Below are positions 1 through 7,848 of a stretch of 10,516 nucleotides of DNA, in pieces. Position 1 is the stretch's first letter. Every line of letters starts with the position of its first letter. The stretch comes from Phoronis ovalis (Eukaryota; Phoronida; Phoronidae), in contig JAOXYB010062790.1 of assembly GCA_028565635.1 (NCBI GenBank), positions 1-10,516 on the forward strand, in the 5' to 3' direction. The notes beneath the pieces were generated by a model. The model was given only the letters and a program-made list of their open reading frames with translations. It did not search any database and was not told the DNA's origin. Position numbers and translations under genes: made by a program.

Positions 1-222
1 ATACATATACACACATACATATACACACATACATATACACACATACATATACACACATACATATACACACATACATATACACACATACATATACACACAT
101 ACATATACACACATACATATACACACATACATACACAGGCATACATACACACATATATACACATATATATATACACATATATATATACACATATACATAT
201 ACACATATACATATATATATAT
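1..222. repeat. AC/AT alternating microsatellite, 14-bp higher-order unit
   Basis: Positions 1-137 repeat the 14-mer acatacatatacac about ten times. From 140 to 222 it decays into mixed (AC)n and (AT)n. Except for a short break (acagg) near 138-139, purine and pyrimidine alternate strictly, and almost every purine on the plus strand is A. Such DNA can adopt left-handed or cruciform forms. The left edge is cut by the window. The tract abuts the repeat element starting at 223. Confidence 0.95.
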
Positions 223-636
223 GCCCCCTTTTTTCAGCTCCCGCAATTACCACAGGGTATGTTTTTCACGCTTCTCAAAGCTTTATTTACCACATGGTAT
301 ACTTTTCTTGTTGGATATTTACCACAGGGTATATTTTCAAAAAATATTCGTTAACCATAGGGTGTATTTCTTGGAAAATGCATTTAGTACAGGTATGAAA
401 ATTTAAGGTTCGTAAATTTTTCAAAATTTATTTACCACAGGGTATATAATTTACAAGTGAATTTTACACAGGGTATCTTTTTCGGGAGAGTTATTTACGA
501 CAGGGTATATTTTTCATGTTTTTTCATTTACGACAGGGTATATTTTTGGTGATCTTTATTTACCACAGGGTCGGGGTTTTTTACCCTAGGCCGCAAACCC
601 CTAGCTACCAACTTTTCTGTCAAGTACCCCCCTGGG
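223..636 (+). mobile_element. Phased-repeat element, copy 1 (GGGTAT family)
   Basis: This is an AT-rich element made of about ten degenerate units of the form TTTACCACAGGGTATATTTTT. Units start near 249, 289, 321, 353, 385, 433, 465, 497, 530 and 562, so the step is about 32 bp with one 48-bp step. The left end is gcccccttttttcagctc, right after the TA tract. The right end reads taggccgcaaacccc and finishes in caagtacccccctgggg, matching the right end of the element at 6411-6726. A near-identical copy lies inverted at 8103-8506. No target duplication is visible here. An ORF crosses part of it (221-406) with repeated YHRVYF, but 32 is not a multiple of three and no protein family is recognisable, so I treat it as noncoding. 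Exact right boundary is uncertain by several bases. Confidence 0.75.
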
Positions 637-1601
637 GAGAGATGTAAGCTTTGTGAGCTTCAAATATGAACATTAAAAACAAGCATTTAGAATAACACTT
701 GCTATAAACATAATGACCAGATTAACTAAGTAGCCAGATGAAATATAAGTAAAATCGATCAAAGTTTCAGCTCGGTTATGCTTGTTTCTCATCTAGTGTA
801 TAGTGATTGTGATCAATATTTTACTCATTATCATAATCATAGTAATTTTTATGACGAAAACACCACTCAATATTCTCTTCAATGGGTGGGTTCCAGGGCT
901 CAGGCGTTTCTTTTGCATAGCTTTAATTTTACTCTGAATATTTTTTAAATAATTGCATGGTAAAATTAAAACAATATTACGTGGATTCTGAAAGACTTTC
1001 CCAATTATATTACCTTTTCAGTGCTGTGACAGTGGCACCAGTAGAAACTATTAACCCGGTATTAAGTAACTTATATTATTGTCAACACTGTAATGAATGA
1101 TGATGAGAGAGGCCTAGTAATATTAACACACCGTAATAGTAGTACTGCTGGTTTAGATATAGTGTATCACTTTCTGATATGACATAAGCACATAACAACT
1201 AAAGAAAACTCATCGTCATAATTCCCCATAAAACAGTGAGAAAATTACCCGGTAAAATCAACTCGCTAGCTATACTCTATCTATCATGAATTTATGAGAT
1301 AATTTGATAAAGAGACCTCAGAACAAAAGTATTTACCATAGGTTAGGTGTTTAGACCATTCCCTTTTATAAAAAGTCCTTCTTTTTTCGCTTCACTTTTA
1401 ACGTTAAATTTTCCTCTTCTTCCATGTTGACCTTATCGATTTTATTTCTACTCGACAGATGGCGATATCATCAACTAACATTCTGGCGCCATCTACCTAA
1501 CTATACGAGATACAAAACGCAATCGCTTCCCAAACTCGCCATTGCTGCTAATTTTGCAGTTAATGCCGCGAGCATTTGCAATTTTTAAGTGCGAGCATTG
1601 C
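637..1601. other. Intergenic DNA, no gene seen
   Basis: No coding region, splice pattern or RNA gene was found on either strand. The only structure of note is around 1457-1602: an inverted pair agatggcg/cgccatct (1457-1464 and 1487-1494), a third CGCCAT-type motif near 1538, and a direct repeat gcgagcatt(t)gca at 1568-1580 and 1591-1602. This cluster is locally more G/C-rich than its surroundings and could be a regulatory region, but no transcript can be tied to it. Confidence 0.6.
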
Positions 1602-1602
1602 A

Positions 1603-1617
1603 CCCGGGGGGGGACCC
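1603..1617. other. Isolated cccgggggggg tract, possible transposon-end relic
   Basis: The sequence cccggggggggacccc stands out in AT-rich DNA and resembles the G/C-rich ends of the elements at 7084-7411 and 6411-6726. No partner end or target duplication was found, so this is only a possible relic. Confidence 0.3.
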
Positions 1618-2911
1618 CTACCACCTCATACCAACTGGACAATAATTTACAAACCACTTGCTCTGTAAACTTTTGTAAAATTGGTAGTTTTCACTCATTC
1701 ACTAACTCTGTTTTTTAATGTGTCATTTCAGTTTATTTGGTTTCCTCTATAAAACTAGATAGTTTATAATTGCAGTTAAGAGATAAATACTGTAAATTTT
1801 CTGCATATAATCCTTATTCGGTGTGGGCAATGTATTTATTTCAGTAACAAAAAGCAAAGTAATTTGAAACTTGAACGGAATTTAAAGATTTTAATTATTT
1901 CTTGTAGATAATATATACAATAATTTTTACAAACAAAATAAAAGTGATGAGTAGGCATAATAGATTCACTTCTGAAATCATAGTCAAGTTTGCAGAATTA
2001 TAATAAAGTACTTGCAATAAGCAAGTTTTAAAAAATAGCTCACTAAATTTTGATATTTGTCAGTATATTTGCTAGAGGACATACCACGAGCCTGTTTAAA
2101 CCCTGCAACTATTGTACAATACCCTTCTGTATAAAAATCTACATGCATAAACATATAGTTTGCTCAGTTTCTACAAGGTGATGCTTTGGTAATTTTGATT
2201 ATAAATATGCAAACACATTAAATAAAATAATAAAAATGAAAAACGTTGACAATCTTATAATTCGAAGCTTACCAACACTTTTAAAAAACAATGACAGTCA
2301 AACCATCATCATGTTACACAATCCAAGGTGTAACTTATCAAGGTCTATCTGTATTTTCATTCAAGCATGAACTTGCACACATTTGTTCTGACTCACTTAT
2401 TTTATAAAAACAGCAATCAACTGTCCTATTTGATGCAATTCGACTAGAATTTAAAGTGTAACTTCATTCTTGCCAAATGTATTCTTTAGCACACAATACT
2501 TATCAAATTCACATCAAGAGTTTTATACCATATCTACGTTCAATAATGTGGCAAAGTGGTAATAGGTTTTTACCTAGTATATAATAAATTCCACATGAAT
2601 GTTCATTTGATGTCATATGGGTTCAGTGAAAGTAAGTTCAATATAACTTCGGTCTGAAAACTTGGTCTAACACTAATTGTCTTAAATATTTAAATATATA
2701 TGAACTTTTCCCAATCTATAGCACCCAGGCAACCTTTTCATGTCATTTTTGAGCAAAGTTCCCAAAGTTCAATTTCTGACTAATTTTTTAAAATTACAAT
2801 ATTCAGTTCTTTCCTGCAGGACATGTTTTGGCCAACTGCTTCATCCATTCCTATAATACCCAGAGAATAATAGCCATCGATTGTCATGTTATTGCATTTG
2901 GCATTCATTGG
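1618..2911 (-). other. ATXN3: Probable ataxin-3 3' UTR and 3' flank
   Basis: This follows the ataxin-3 stop codon on the minus strand and has no other gene. Minus-strand AATAAA signals lie at 1840-1835 and 1737-1732, and an ATTAAA at 1895-1890. If the 1835 signal is used, the 3' UTR is about 1.05 kb. No closer AATAAA was seen between it and the stop. The true cleavage site cannot be fixed from sequence alone. Confidence 0.45.
1835..1840 (-). terminator. Candidate polyadenylation signal AATAAA for ataxin-3
   Basis: This is the first canonical AATAAA met downstream of the ataxin-3 stop on the minus strand, with an ATTAAA 50 bases before it at 1895-1890. AT-rich DNA yields such hexamers by chance, so support is weak. 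Confidence 0.3.
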
Positions 2912-2967
2912 TTACTTAGCTAATGACATTCTTATAGCAGCCTGCAACTCTTCATCTTCAGACGACC
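2912..2967 (-). CDS. ATXN3: ATXN3 coding exon 7 (UIM3 and stop)
   Basis: This exon encodes the end of W279 and SSEDEELQAAIRMSLAK followed by TAA (2914-2912). It matches the third ubiquitin-interacting motif found in the long vertebrate isoform. The acceptor is TATTAGCAG. The protein stops only three residues after the conserved Ser of the motif. Confidence 0.9.
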
Positions 2968-5900
2968 CTGCTAATACAGCAAAACATACAAAATTAACAA
3001 TAAGCATATGTAAAATTACCCATGTAAACTTTAGTCACATACCGAGACAAACTTAAGCAACTGCTGAGAGCTTTCACATCTCTGAGTCTTTGGCAGCTTG
3101 ATGAATGACAGAGAAATTCTCAATGATAAGTTAATAAGCCTAACATTTACTTGGAAATAATAATAAATTAGGTCACCTGAAGAACAGGTGACCTCTTCCA
3201 GCCATAATTCAAGATTTCGTGTACACTTGTTAAAATATTAGTAATTCAGCAACCAAATGAATCTAAATTAGGTAGGTAACTTATAGACAAAAAATGATCT
3301 TAATAATATCGAAGAAAAAATGCCTTTTCAGAAAAACAAGTAAAAATGACACTGTTTAGCTTGTAATATTAACAAAATTAGCCGGGTTGTTTACAAACTA
3401 GTACGAAATATTAAATTGCTGTTCTTTGAAGCGCTTGGCCAAATTTCATTGTGCTGGGCAGACGATATCACGTAGCGGCTGAGAGTGTGACATACCCAAG
3501 CACAGTTTGTCCAATGAACAACAAAACCATAGTGCAAAACTGGTATGTACTATAACTGGTATGTACTATAATAACTGTTATGTACTATAAGTGTTATTCA
3601 AATGGGTTGCGTACAAGAACTCTTTCCAGATTTCTAGTGATACCTATTGGGTAAATAAATGTAGTTTTCTCATTCAAGTAATAATCTTAGCTTACATGGC
3701 ACTGATGATTCTGTTTCTGCTCCAAGATTCTGCTGGCTGAAATGTGCTAATCTTCTCTGTCTTAGTTCCTCTGATGTTGATGACTGACTGGCTTGTGATG
3801 TGCTACCTGTGGTATATATTGTAAAAGACAAAAATAAATTACTTTAGCAACTAAGGTTTTTAAATACTATTACGTTTATCTGAGCAAACATAATAAATAT
3901 TTTGCAAAACCGTAAACAAAGTAAAAATACTTCGACCCAACTTAATCACATCTATATCTACTAAAATTCCACTGCAGTGACAGAATCATTTATTATTATA
4001 TATATATATATGTATGATTGTGTAACATAAAGTTTAATAAGTCAACTTCAACTAATCGTATAAAGCTACTTTACCATCACTTATTTCCATACTCATTTGC
4101 ATGGCTATTTTTATCTGCTCATCTTCCATCATTTGTCTGCTTGTTTCTAGTGCCATCTGAAGATCATCTCGAGTGACCTGACCTTGACCTTGACCTGAAC
4201 CCTTATCTTGATCTGATATAAGATGTGGTTTGATTGGTTGAACAGCTGGCACTAAGCGTAACATCTGATCAGCTTCACAGTCAGGCAACTCTCCTTTGAC
4301 AACAAATATTGCATACCCTGAAAAAAAAGTTTAAATGGGGTCAAACTAGCCTTTCACATATTAATATATTTTAAATTATGTTATGTTACTGTCAATAATT
4401 TTCAATAATGTATCGTGGGACGAATTTTAAAAGGGATGAAAAAATTTACTTTATGTCCTTTACAATATCACAATCATGGTTTCAGTCTCTTACTGAACAT
4501 AATAATAAAGCTAATCCAACTCTGTTTTCAACTCTGTCACATAGTCTCTGTCAATCTGACGATATACTGGAATCTGAGATTACATGAACACAAGATCTCC
4601 TGCCCATATATGGCAGTCTGCTTTAGTCACATGACCTTGTTGAAGTATTCAGTAAGTGACTAAAATTATTCTGATACAACACTATACAACAACTGAACAG
4701 ATGAAAATATTATTATGTCTGACCATTCATTTTGAATCTCCGTCTAGAAATAAGCCGCAAATGTACATATCTCACTGTTGAACTGTATTTAATCACAGCC
4801 AGTTGTGTTGTAATAAATAACTCAATAGGTAATATATTTTTATTTAACATTCAAATGTTTTAACTTGTATAAAGTAAAATTGATTAACATTAATTTGACA
4901 CAAAGACGAAAGGTTGTTGAGTACATATTTGTGCCAGTCAACTATATAACAATACTATACACACAAGTTATATGGTTTGGATCCTTGAAAGTTGTAATTT
5001 AGCTTGTTTACCTTCCTGCTTTAATTGCACTAGAAACATCTGCAGTAATGTGTCGGATAAAAGTTCAGGTCCTGTGAGTAATGAGTTCAAATTAAACCAC
5101 TGATCACCTAATTTTCTTATTGTTAGCCAATGCTCTTTGAAATTACAAATGTATGCATTCTGAGTTCTGCAATAGAGGGATTTTAAAAGGTCACATATTA
5201 CTGTTCAGTAAAATACTGTCAACATGACAATCTCATACACCACATTTCATATTTCTAGACAGACAACAAAAAAGGTACGTTTTTTAATAATTTTGAATCA
5301 AGAAATTTAACTTTCTTAAATATTTAATAGAGATTAAAAAACAAATATGAAATACAGCCTGCATCTGTGTCCATTAAAAGATTAATAACACCAAACATTG
5401 CTATTAAAGATCAGTGTAAGCAAATTGCACCTGCCAAAAATCAGATTGTATTGCTGCTTCCACCAAGTTATTTTACTTCAAAATTAGGTAGTTTTAAAAG
5501 AATACATGTTTATCATCATCATAATGGTCAACAAATTGAAAATATCCCTGCACAGGTGGCCCCTGATCCCTGCACAGGCGGCCCCTGATCCCTGCACAGG
5601 CGGCCCCTGATCCCTGCAGGTCCATTTGATTCTGAAATTACTAAGCTAAAGAAATCGATAGCAAACTATGTTTTTCATCAGAATAATATTTTGTGATACA
5701 AAATCTGATCTTCAAAAAGCCCTTTTATTTTGTAAACAGACCAAATTAGTTAATAATCATCCTTAATTATAAAATGTAATTTGTAGTAAAATTTGGGTGC
5801 ATAAACTGTGACATCAAAATTAACCATTTCAAATTCATTTAATTACAACTACTACCACCTTTTAATAGAAACTTGTAAATATAATTAAATTACGTAGGAT

Positions 5901-7592
5901 CTGTTCTAGCTGCAGTTGCCTCAGTATATTGGCTGCTATATGGTACAAGCTCCAAACCCCAGACTTGTAAGGCATGGCTTATAACTTGCACTGAGAAAAA
6001 ACCACTGTCATCATAGTTTGAAGATGGCTCCTATAAAGAGAAATAAAAAGACACAGTTAGCATTTAACAAATATTGGTCTATCATTAGTCTGTTTATTAA
6101 CCAATGAGAGAAGGCTATCAGAGAACCTTATAAATGTCTAACACTTACATCTTACCTAAAGTGAGATGGCTGTCAAGTAAGTAGATGACATATTGTTTAA
6201 ACATAGCTGAGAGACAGACATGAAAACCTCTAGCCTGTTAATGATATCTTCCCAAAAATCACAGCTGCCAATTTGAATAATATTGCTTATCATTTGAAAA
6301 TTTCAAATAATCTTTTTAGTATTTACAAAAACAGCAAGTTCATTATCTAAATCTAAATCATGATATTCAGAGGAATCTTATGGTTAATTATTGTTCATAA
6401 GGTGCTGTGCCGGGGGGTTACTCAGGGTTCCGTCTATTTAGGGATGTGTCACTGTAGTGGATCCAGTTTTTTGATCAAATTAGCAGAGAGGATCCGGGTT
6501 TTTTATCAAATTAGCAGAGAGGCTCCGGTTTTTGCCCGAATTAGCAGAGCGGATCCGGATGACTAAAATAAACTGGTTTTCCAATACACGTAAAATTGGC
6601 AATCAGGTTTTTTTTAGCAAAAAAGTTAAGCAAACCGTTTTTTTGGAGAGAAAAATAGTTGAGAGGATCCAGTTTTTAAGCCTGTGCCGCATACCCTACC
6701 CAAAATTTTGTGAAGTACCCCCCTCGGGTGCTCTGCTAGGTAAAATGGTATATATTTACTGTCTAGTAGACATAACTGTAACTGCCAAGGATATCCATAT
6801 AAACTTGATGCTTTTTTCACCTATTACCTCCATAAATTGTTTGTAGCTTTCTGATGTGGTTCCTCCTTCGGCCATTTGTTCTCTTTCTGTTTCGTCAAGT
6901 TGTCTAGCTATATCTGCCAAATCTATGGCCGTAAAATACTGTCCTTGTAGCAAAGCGTTCAAGCAATGTTGTGCACAAAGGGACCCTTCTTGCTACAAAA
7001 CATATAATTTCAATAATAAGTCAAAGTAGAACGTAATTTTTTTATCGTGGGATTCAGGATTACATTTAATATTAAGTTTATAGCCCGGGGGCAGTCAATA
7101 TGAAAGTGGGTTCGCATGTTCCAACAAAATTTCGCGTGAAAAGGTATGTTTTTCGAACCGACGGAGCGTAACGCACATTACACACATAGGGTCTGTTTAT
7201 CACGAAAAGGCCCGGAAAAGGGGTGCTTTTTTGGAGGTGCGACACTTCGTTAGGAGTTTTTTCCCAAAGTCACTTCCTCAAGGGTGTATTTTTTCAAAAA
7301 AATCACTTCCTTAGGGTGTATTTTTTGCAGACTTTCATTTCGTTAGGGGCATTTTTGAAAAGATATGTTGGAACATGGGTACCCACTTTCATATTGACTG
7401 CCCCCCCCGGGTTCATAGTCACTTAGCAGTTAGTGACTAGTCAAAATTCTAACTTTTCTCCAGCATGGACTGTTGTCATACTACACTACATCGACGAATA
7501 GCTTCTACTAACTATTAAAATTTACTAAAGGGTGAGCAAAAAGGTGGATAGGAGCACCAAAAGCTTACCTTCTCGTGAAAAATTGTTTCCAT
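2912..7592 (-). CDS. ATXN3: Ataxin-3 (Josephin-domain deubiquitinase), complete, seven coding exons
   Basis: Joined exons 7592-7569, 6992-6828, 6030-5894, 5166-5012, 4317-4075, 3806-3696 and 2967-2912 give 891 nt, or 296 residues plus a stop. Ataxin-3 trims and edits ubiquitin chains in the nucleus and cytoplasm and works with VCP/p97 in protein quality control. The Josephin domain spans about residues 1-180. It has Q9 and catalytic C14 (QEGSLCAQHC), H121 in CNFKEHW and N136 in WFNLNS; the last two sit two residues later than in the human protein because of a small insertion. A GQGQGQ linker at 202-207 precedes UIM1 (DDLQMALETS, 211-220), UIM2 (EDEQIKIAMQMS, 225-236), a basic RQRR at 257-260 at the site of the vertebrate VCP-binding motif, and UIM3 (EDEELQAAIRMS, 282-293). 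The polyQ tract is only QQ (266-267). All junctions are GT-AG and keep frame. The length is shorter than human, mainly in the polyQ and C-terminal spacers. The start METIFHEK matches the family's conserved N terminus. Confidence 0.97.
3170..3194. repeat. Perfect 10-bp inverted repeat
   Basis: The arms aggtcacctg and caggtgacct are separated by aagaa. The arms hold both an E-box (CACCTG/CAGGTG) and nuclear-receptor-like AGGTCA half sites. The function is unknown. Confidence 0.8.
3538..3588 (+). repeat. 16-bp tandem repeat, three copies
   Basis: The unit aactggtatgtactat occurs at 3538-3553 and 3554-3569. A third copy with one change follows at 3573-3588 after a 3-bp spacer. It lies in ATXN3 intron 6. 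Confidence 0.9.
3696..3806 (-). CDS. ATXN3: ATXN3 coding exon 6 (RQRR and former polyQ region)
   Basis: This 111-nt exon encodes residues 243-278, including TSEELRQRRLAHFSQQN. It aligns with the vertebrate segment TSEELRKRREAYFEKQQQ just before the polyQ tract. The acceptor is ATACCACAG and the donor GTAAGC. A weaker GTGCCA donor six bases earlier could give a shorter variant. Confidence 0.88.
3807..4074 (-). other. ATXN3 intron 5, with a short TA microsatellite
   Basis: This is the shortest intron, at 268 bp. It contains a TA run near 3996-4011 and nothing else recognisable. Confidence 0.85.
4075..4317 (-). CDS. ATXN3: ATXN3 coding exon 5 (end of Josephin, UIM1, UIM2)
   Basis: This 243-nt exon runs from GYAIFVVKGELPDCEADQ through the GQGQGQ linker, UIM1 and UIM2. 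The acceptor is a strong TTTTTTTTCAG and the donor GTAAAG. The linker is coded by tandem TGACCT hexamers on the plus strand at 4174-4196. An ORF reading past the donor (VALYD, then stop) is intron read-through. Confidence 0.95.
4318..5011 (-). other. ATXN3 intron 4
   Basis: This 694-bp, AT-rich intron has no recognisable element. A plus-strand ORF of 82 codons (4415-4663) lies here but shows no family resemblance and is taken as chance. Confidence 0.8.
5012..5166 (-). CDS. ATXN3: ATXN3 coding exon 4 (catalytic His and Asn)
   Basis: This 155-nt exon completes codon 109 and encodes residues 110-160 plus the first base of G161. It holds CNFKEHW with the catalytic His and WFNLNS with the catalytic Asn. 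The acceptor is CTATTGCAG and the donor GTAAAC. The length equals the sum of two vertebrate exons (67 and 88 nt, as I recall), so one intron is absent here. Confidence 0.95.
5167..5893 (-). other. ATXN3 intron 3, with a G/C-rich minisatellite
   Basis: This 727-bp intron has as its only notable content the 22-bp minisatellite at 5547-5618, strikingly G/C-rich against its surroundings. Confidence 0.85.
5547..5618 (+). repeat. 22-bp minisatellite, three copies plus a partial
   Basis: Units start at 5547, 5569 and 5591 (cctgcacaggcggcccctga plus tc). They differ by one t/c change, and a 6-bp partial unit follows at 5613. Near-identity suggests recent expansion. Confidence 0.95.
5894..6030 (-). 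CDS. ATXN3: ATXN3 coding exon 3 (equals two vertebrate exons)
   Basis: This 137-nt exon encodes residues 64-108 plus two bases of codon 109. It includes DDSGFFSVQVISHALQVWGL, the Josephin core helix region. The acceptor is TCTCTTTATAG and the donor GTAATT. Vertebrates split this stretch between SVQ and VIS; here there is no intron at that point. Confidence 0.94.
6031..6827 (-). other. ATXN3 intron 2, carrying a mobile element
   Basis: This 797-bp intron is 316 bp transposon-like sequence (6411-6726) flanked by near-identical 10-mers. The rest shows no feature. Confidence 0.85.
6411..6726 (+). mobile_element. Non-autonomous element with GGATCC/T-tract phased repeats
   Basis: The left end is cggggggttactc. 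The right end, read on the other strand, is cgaggggggtacttc, giving short inverted ends. The flanks ggtgctgtgc (6401-6410) and ggtgctctgc (6727-6736) match at nine of ten bases and look like a target duplication. Inside, GGATCCGGTTTTT-like units have T-tracts beginning near 6466, 6498, 6528, 6576, 6607, 6637 and 6672. The first three units share the stretch atcaaattagcagaga or a close form. The right end (gccgcataccc...gtgaagtacccccc) matches that of the element at 223-636. No transposase is encoded. Confidence 0.7.
6828..6992 (-). CDS. ATXN3: ATXN3 coding exon 2 (catalytic Cys)
   Basis: This 165-nt, phase 0-0 exon encodes residues 9-63, from QEGSLCAQHC to SYKQFME. It carries Q9 and catalytic C14, and the very conserved QLDE...MAEGG segment. 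The acceptor is TTTTGTAG and the donor GTAATA. Human ATXN3 exon 2 has the same 165-nt length by my recollection. Confidence 0.96.
6993..7568 (-). other. ATXN3 intron 1, carrying a MITE
   Basis: This 576-bp intron has over half its length taken by the inverted-repeat element at 7084-7411. Next to it, an 8-bp inverted repeat tagtcact/agtgacta lies at 7416-7423 and 7432-7439. Confidence 0.85.
7084..7411 (+). mobile_element. MITE with about 43-bp terminal inverted repeats and internal phased repeats
   Basis: The left arm (7084-7126, beginning cccgggggcagtcaatat) and right arm (7366-7411) are inverted copies that differ by a few bases and the length of the G/C run. The flanks tttatag and ttcatag match at six of seven bases, eight including a shared g, suggesting a diverged target duplication. 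Internal units of the form CACTTCCTTAGGGTGTATTTTTT recur, with their AGG near 7142, 7188, 7219, 7252, 7281, 7313 and 7345. At 328 bp with no credible ORF, it must be moved by enzymes made elsewhere. The superfamily is unknown; 7-8 bp duplications would fit hAT-like or similar groups. Confidence 0.85.
7569..7592 (-). CDS. ATXN3: ATXN3 coding exon 1
   Basis: It encodes METIFHEK and ends on a codon boundary at the donor GTAAGC. The peptide matches the conserved start of ataxin-3, which fixes the initiation codon at 7592. Any noncoding leader continues to higher coordinates. Confidence 0.93.
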
Positions 7593-7733
7593 GTTGTAAT
7601 AAGTTAAAGTTGTATTACAATGGCACACATACATAACTAGGCAAATGTGGTATTTGCAAAATACTTAATATTGGGTTACAAAACTATTGTTATAATGTAA
7701 TTATTTACTTGCAGTCACAGTGTTATGAGAAAG

Positions 7734-7740
7734 TATAAAG
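7734..7740 (+). promoter_or_regulatory. Possible TATA element for B3GAT
   Basis: The sequence TATAAAG is followed by agcgctt. If it is used, transcription would begin near 7765 and give a leader of about 185 nt. In AT-rich DNA the motif is weak evidence. Confidence 0.2.
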
Positions 7741-7848
7741 CGCTTAAATATTATTTTAAAAGTCACTGCTTTGTCAGAACAGTTCTATTTGAAAAGTTTG
7801 TTACAGCAAACTATGTGAAAGAGCTCTTCTTGCTGCGAAGGCAAGAAA

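Larger units (their letters stand above)
2968..3695 (-). other. ATXN3 intron 6
   Basis: This 728-bp intron holds no gene. It contains a perfect hairpin at 3170-3194 and a three-copy 16-bp tandem repeat at 3538-3588. Confidence 0.85.

Noticed and set aside
223-592. Regular repeats with spacers resembling a CRISPR array.
   Set aside because: This is animal DNA, units are degenerate, and the intervening sequences are conserved between the two copies, so they are not captured spacers.
1459-1500. Short ORF MAISSTNILAPST in the intergenic region.
   Set aside because: Only 13 codons, with no homology or expression signal.
600-2900. Possible tRNA, snRNA or further protein gene between the first element and ATXN3.
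   Set aside because: Reading both strands gave no cloverleaf, box motifs or exon-like conserved peptide.
4415-4663. An 82-codon plus-strand ORF.
   Set aside because: It lies inside ATXN3 intron 4, antisense, with no recognisable motif.
5367-5588. A 73-codon plus-strand ORF ending in the minisatellite.
   Set aside because: It is intronic, antisense to ATXN3, and its end is set by the repeat; no family resemblance.
6360-6846. Plus-strand ORFs of 68 and 104 codons with repeated LAERIR.
   Set aside because: They are translations of the GGATCC/T-tract repeats of the element at 6411-6726 and extend antisense over ATXN3 exon 2.
7223-7426. A 67-codon plus-strand ORF.
   Set aside because: It reads through the internal units and right inverted repeat of the MITE; not a protein gene.
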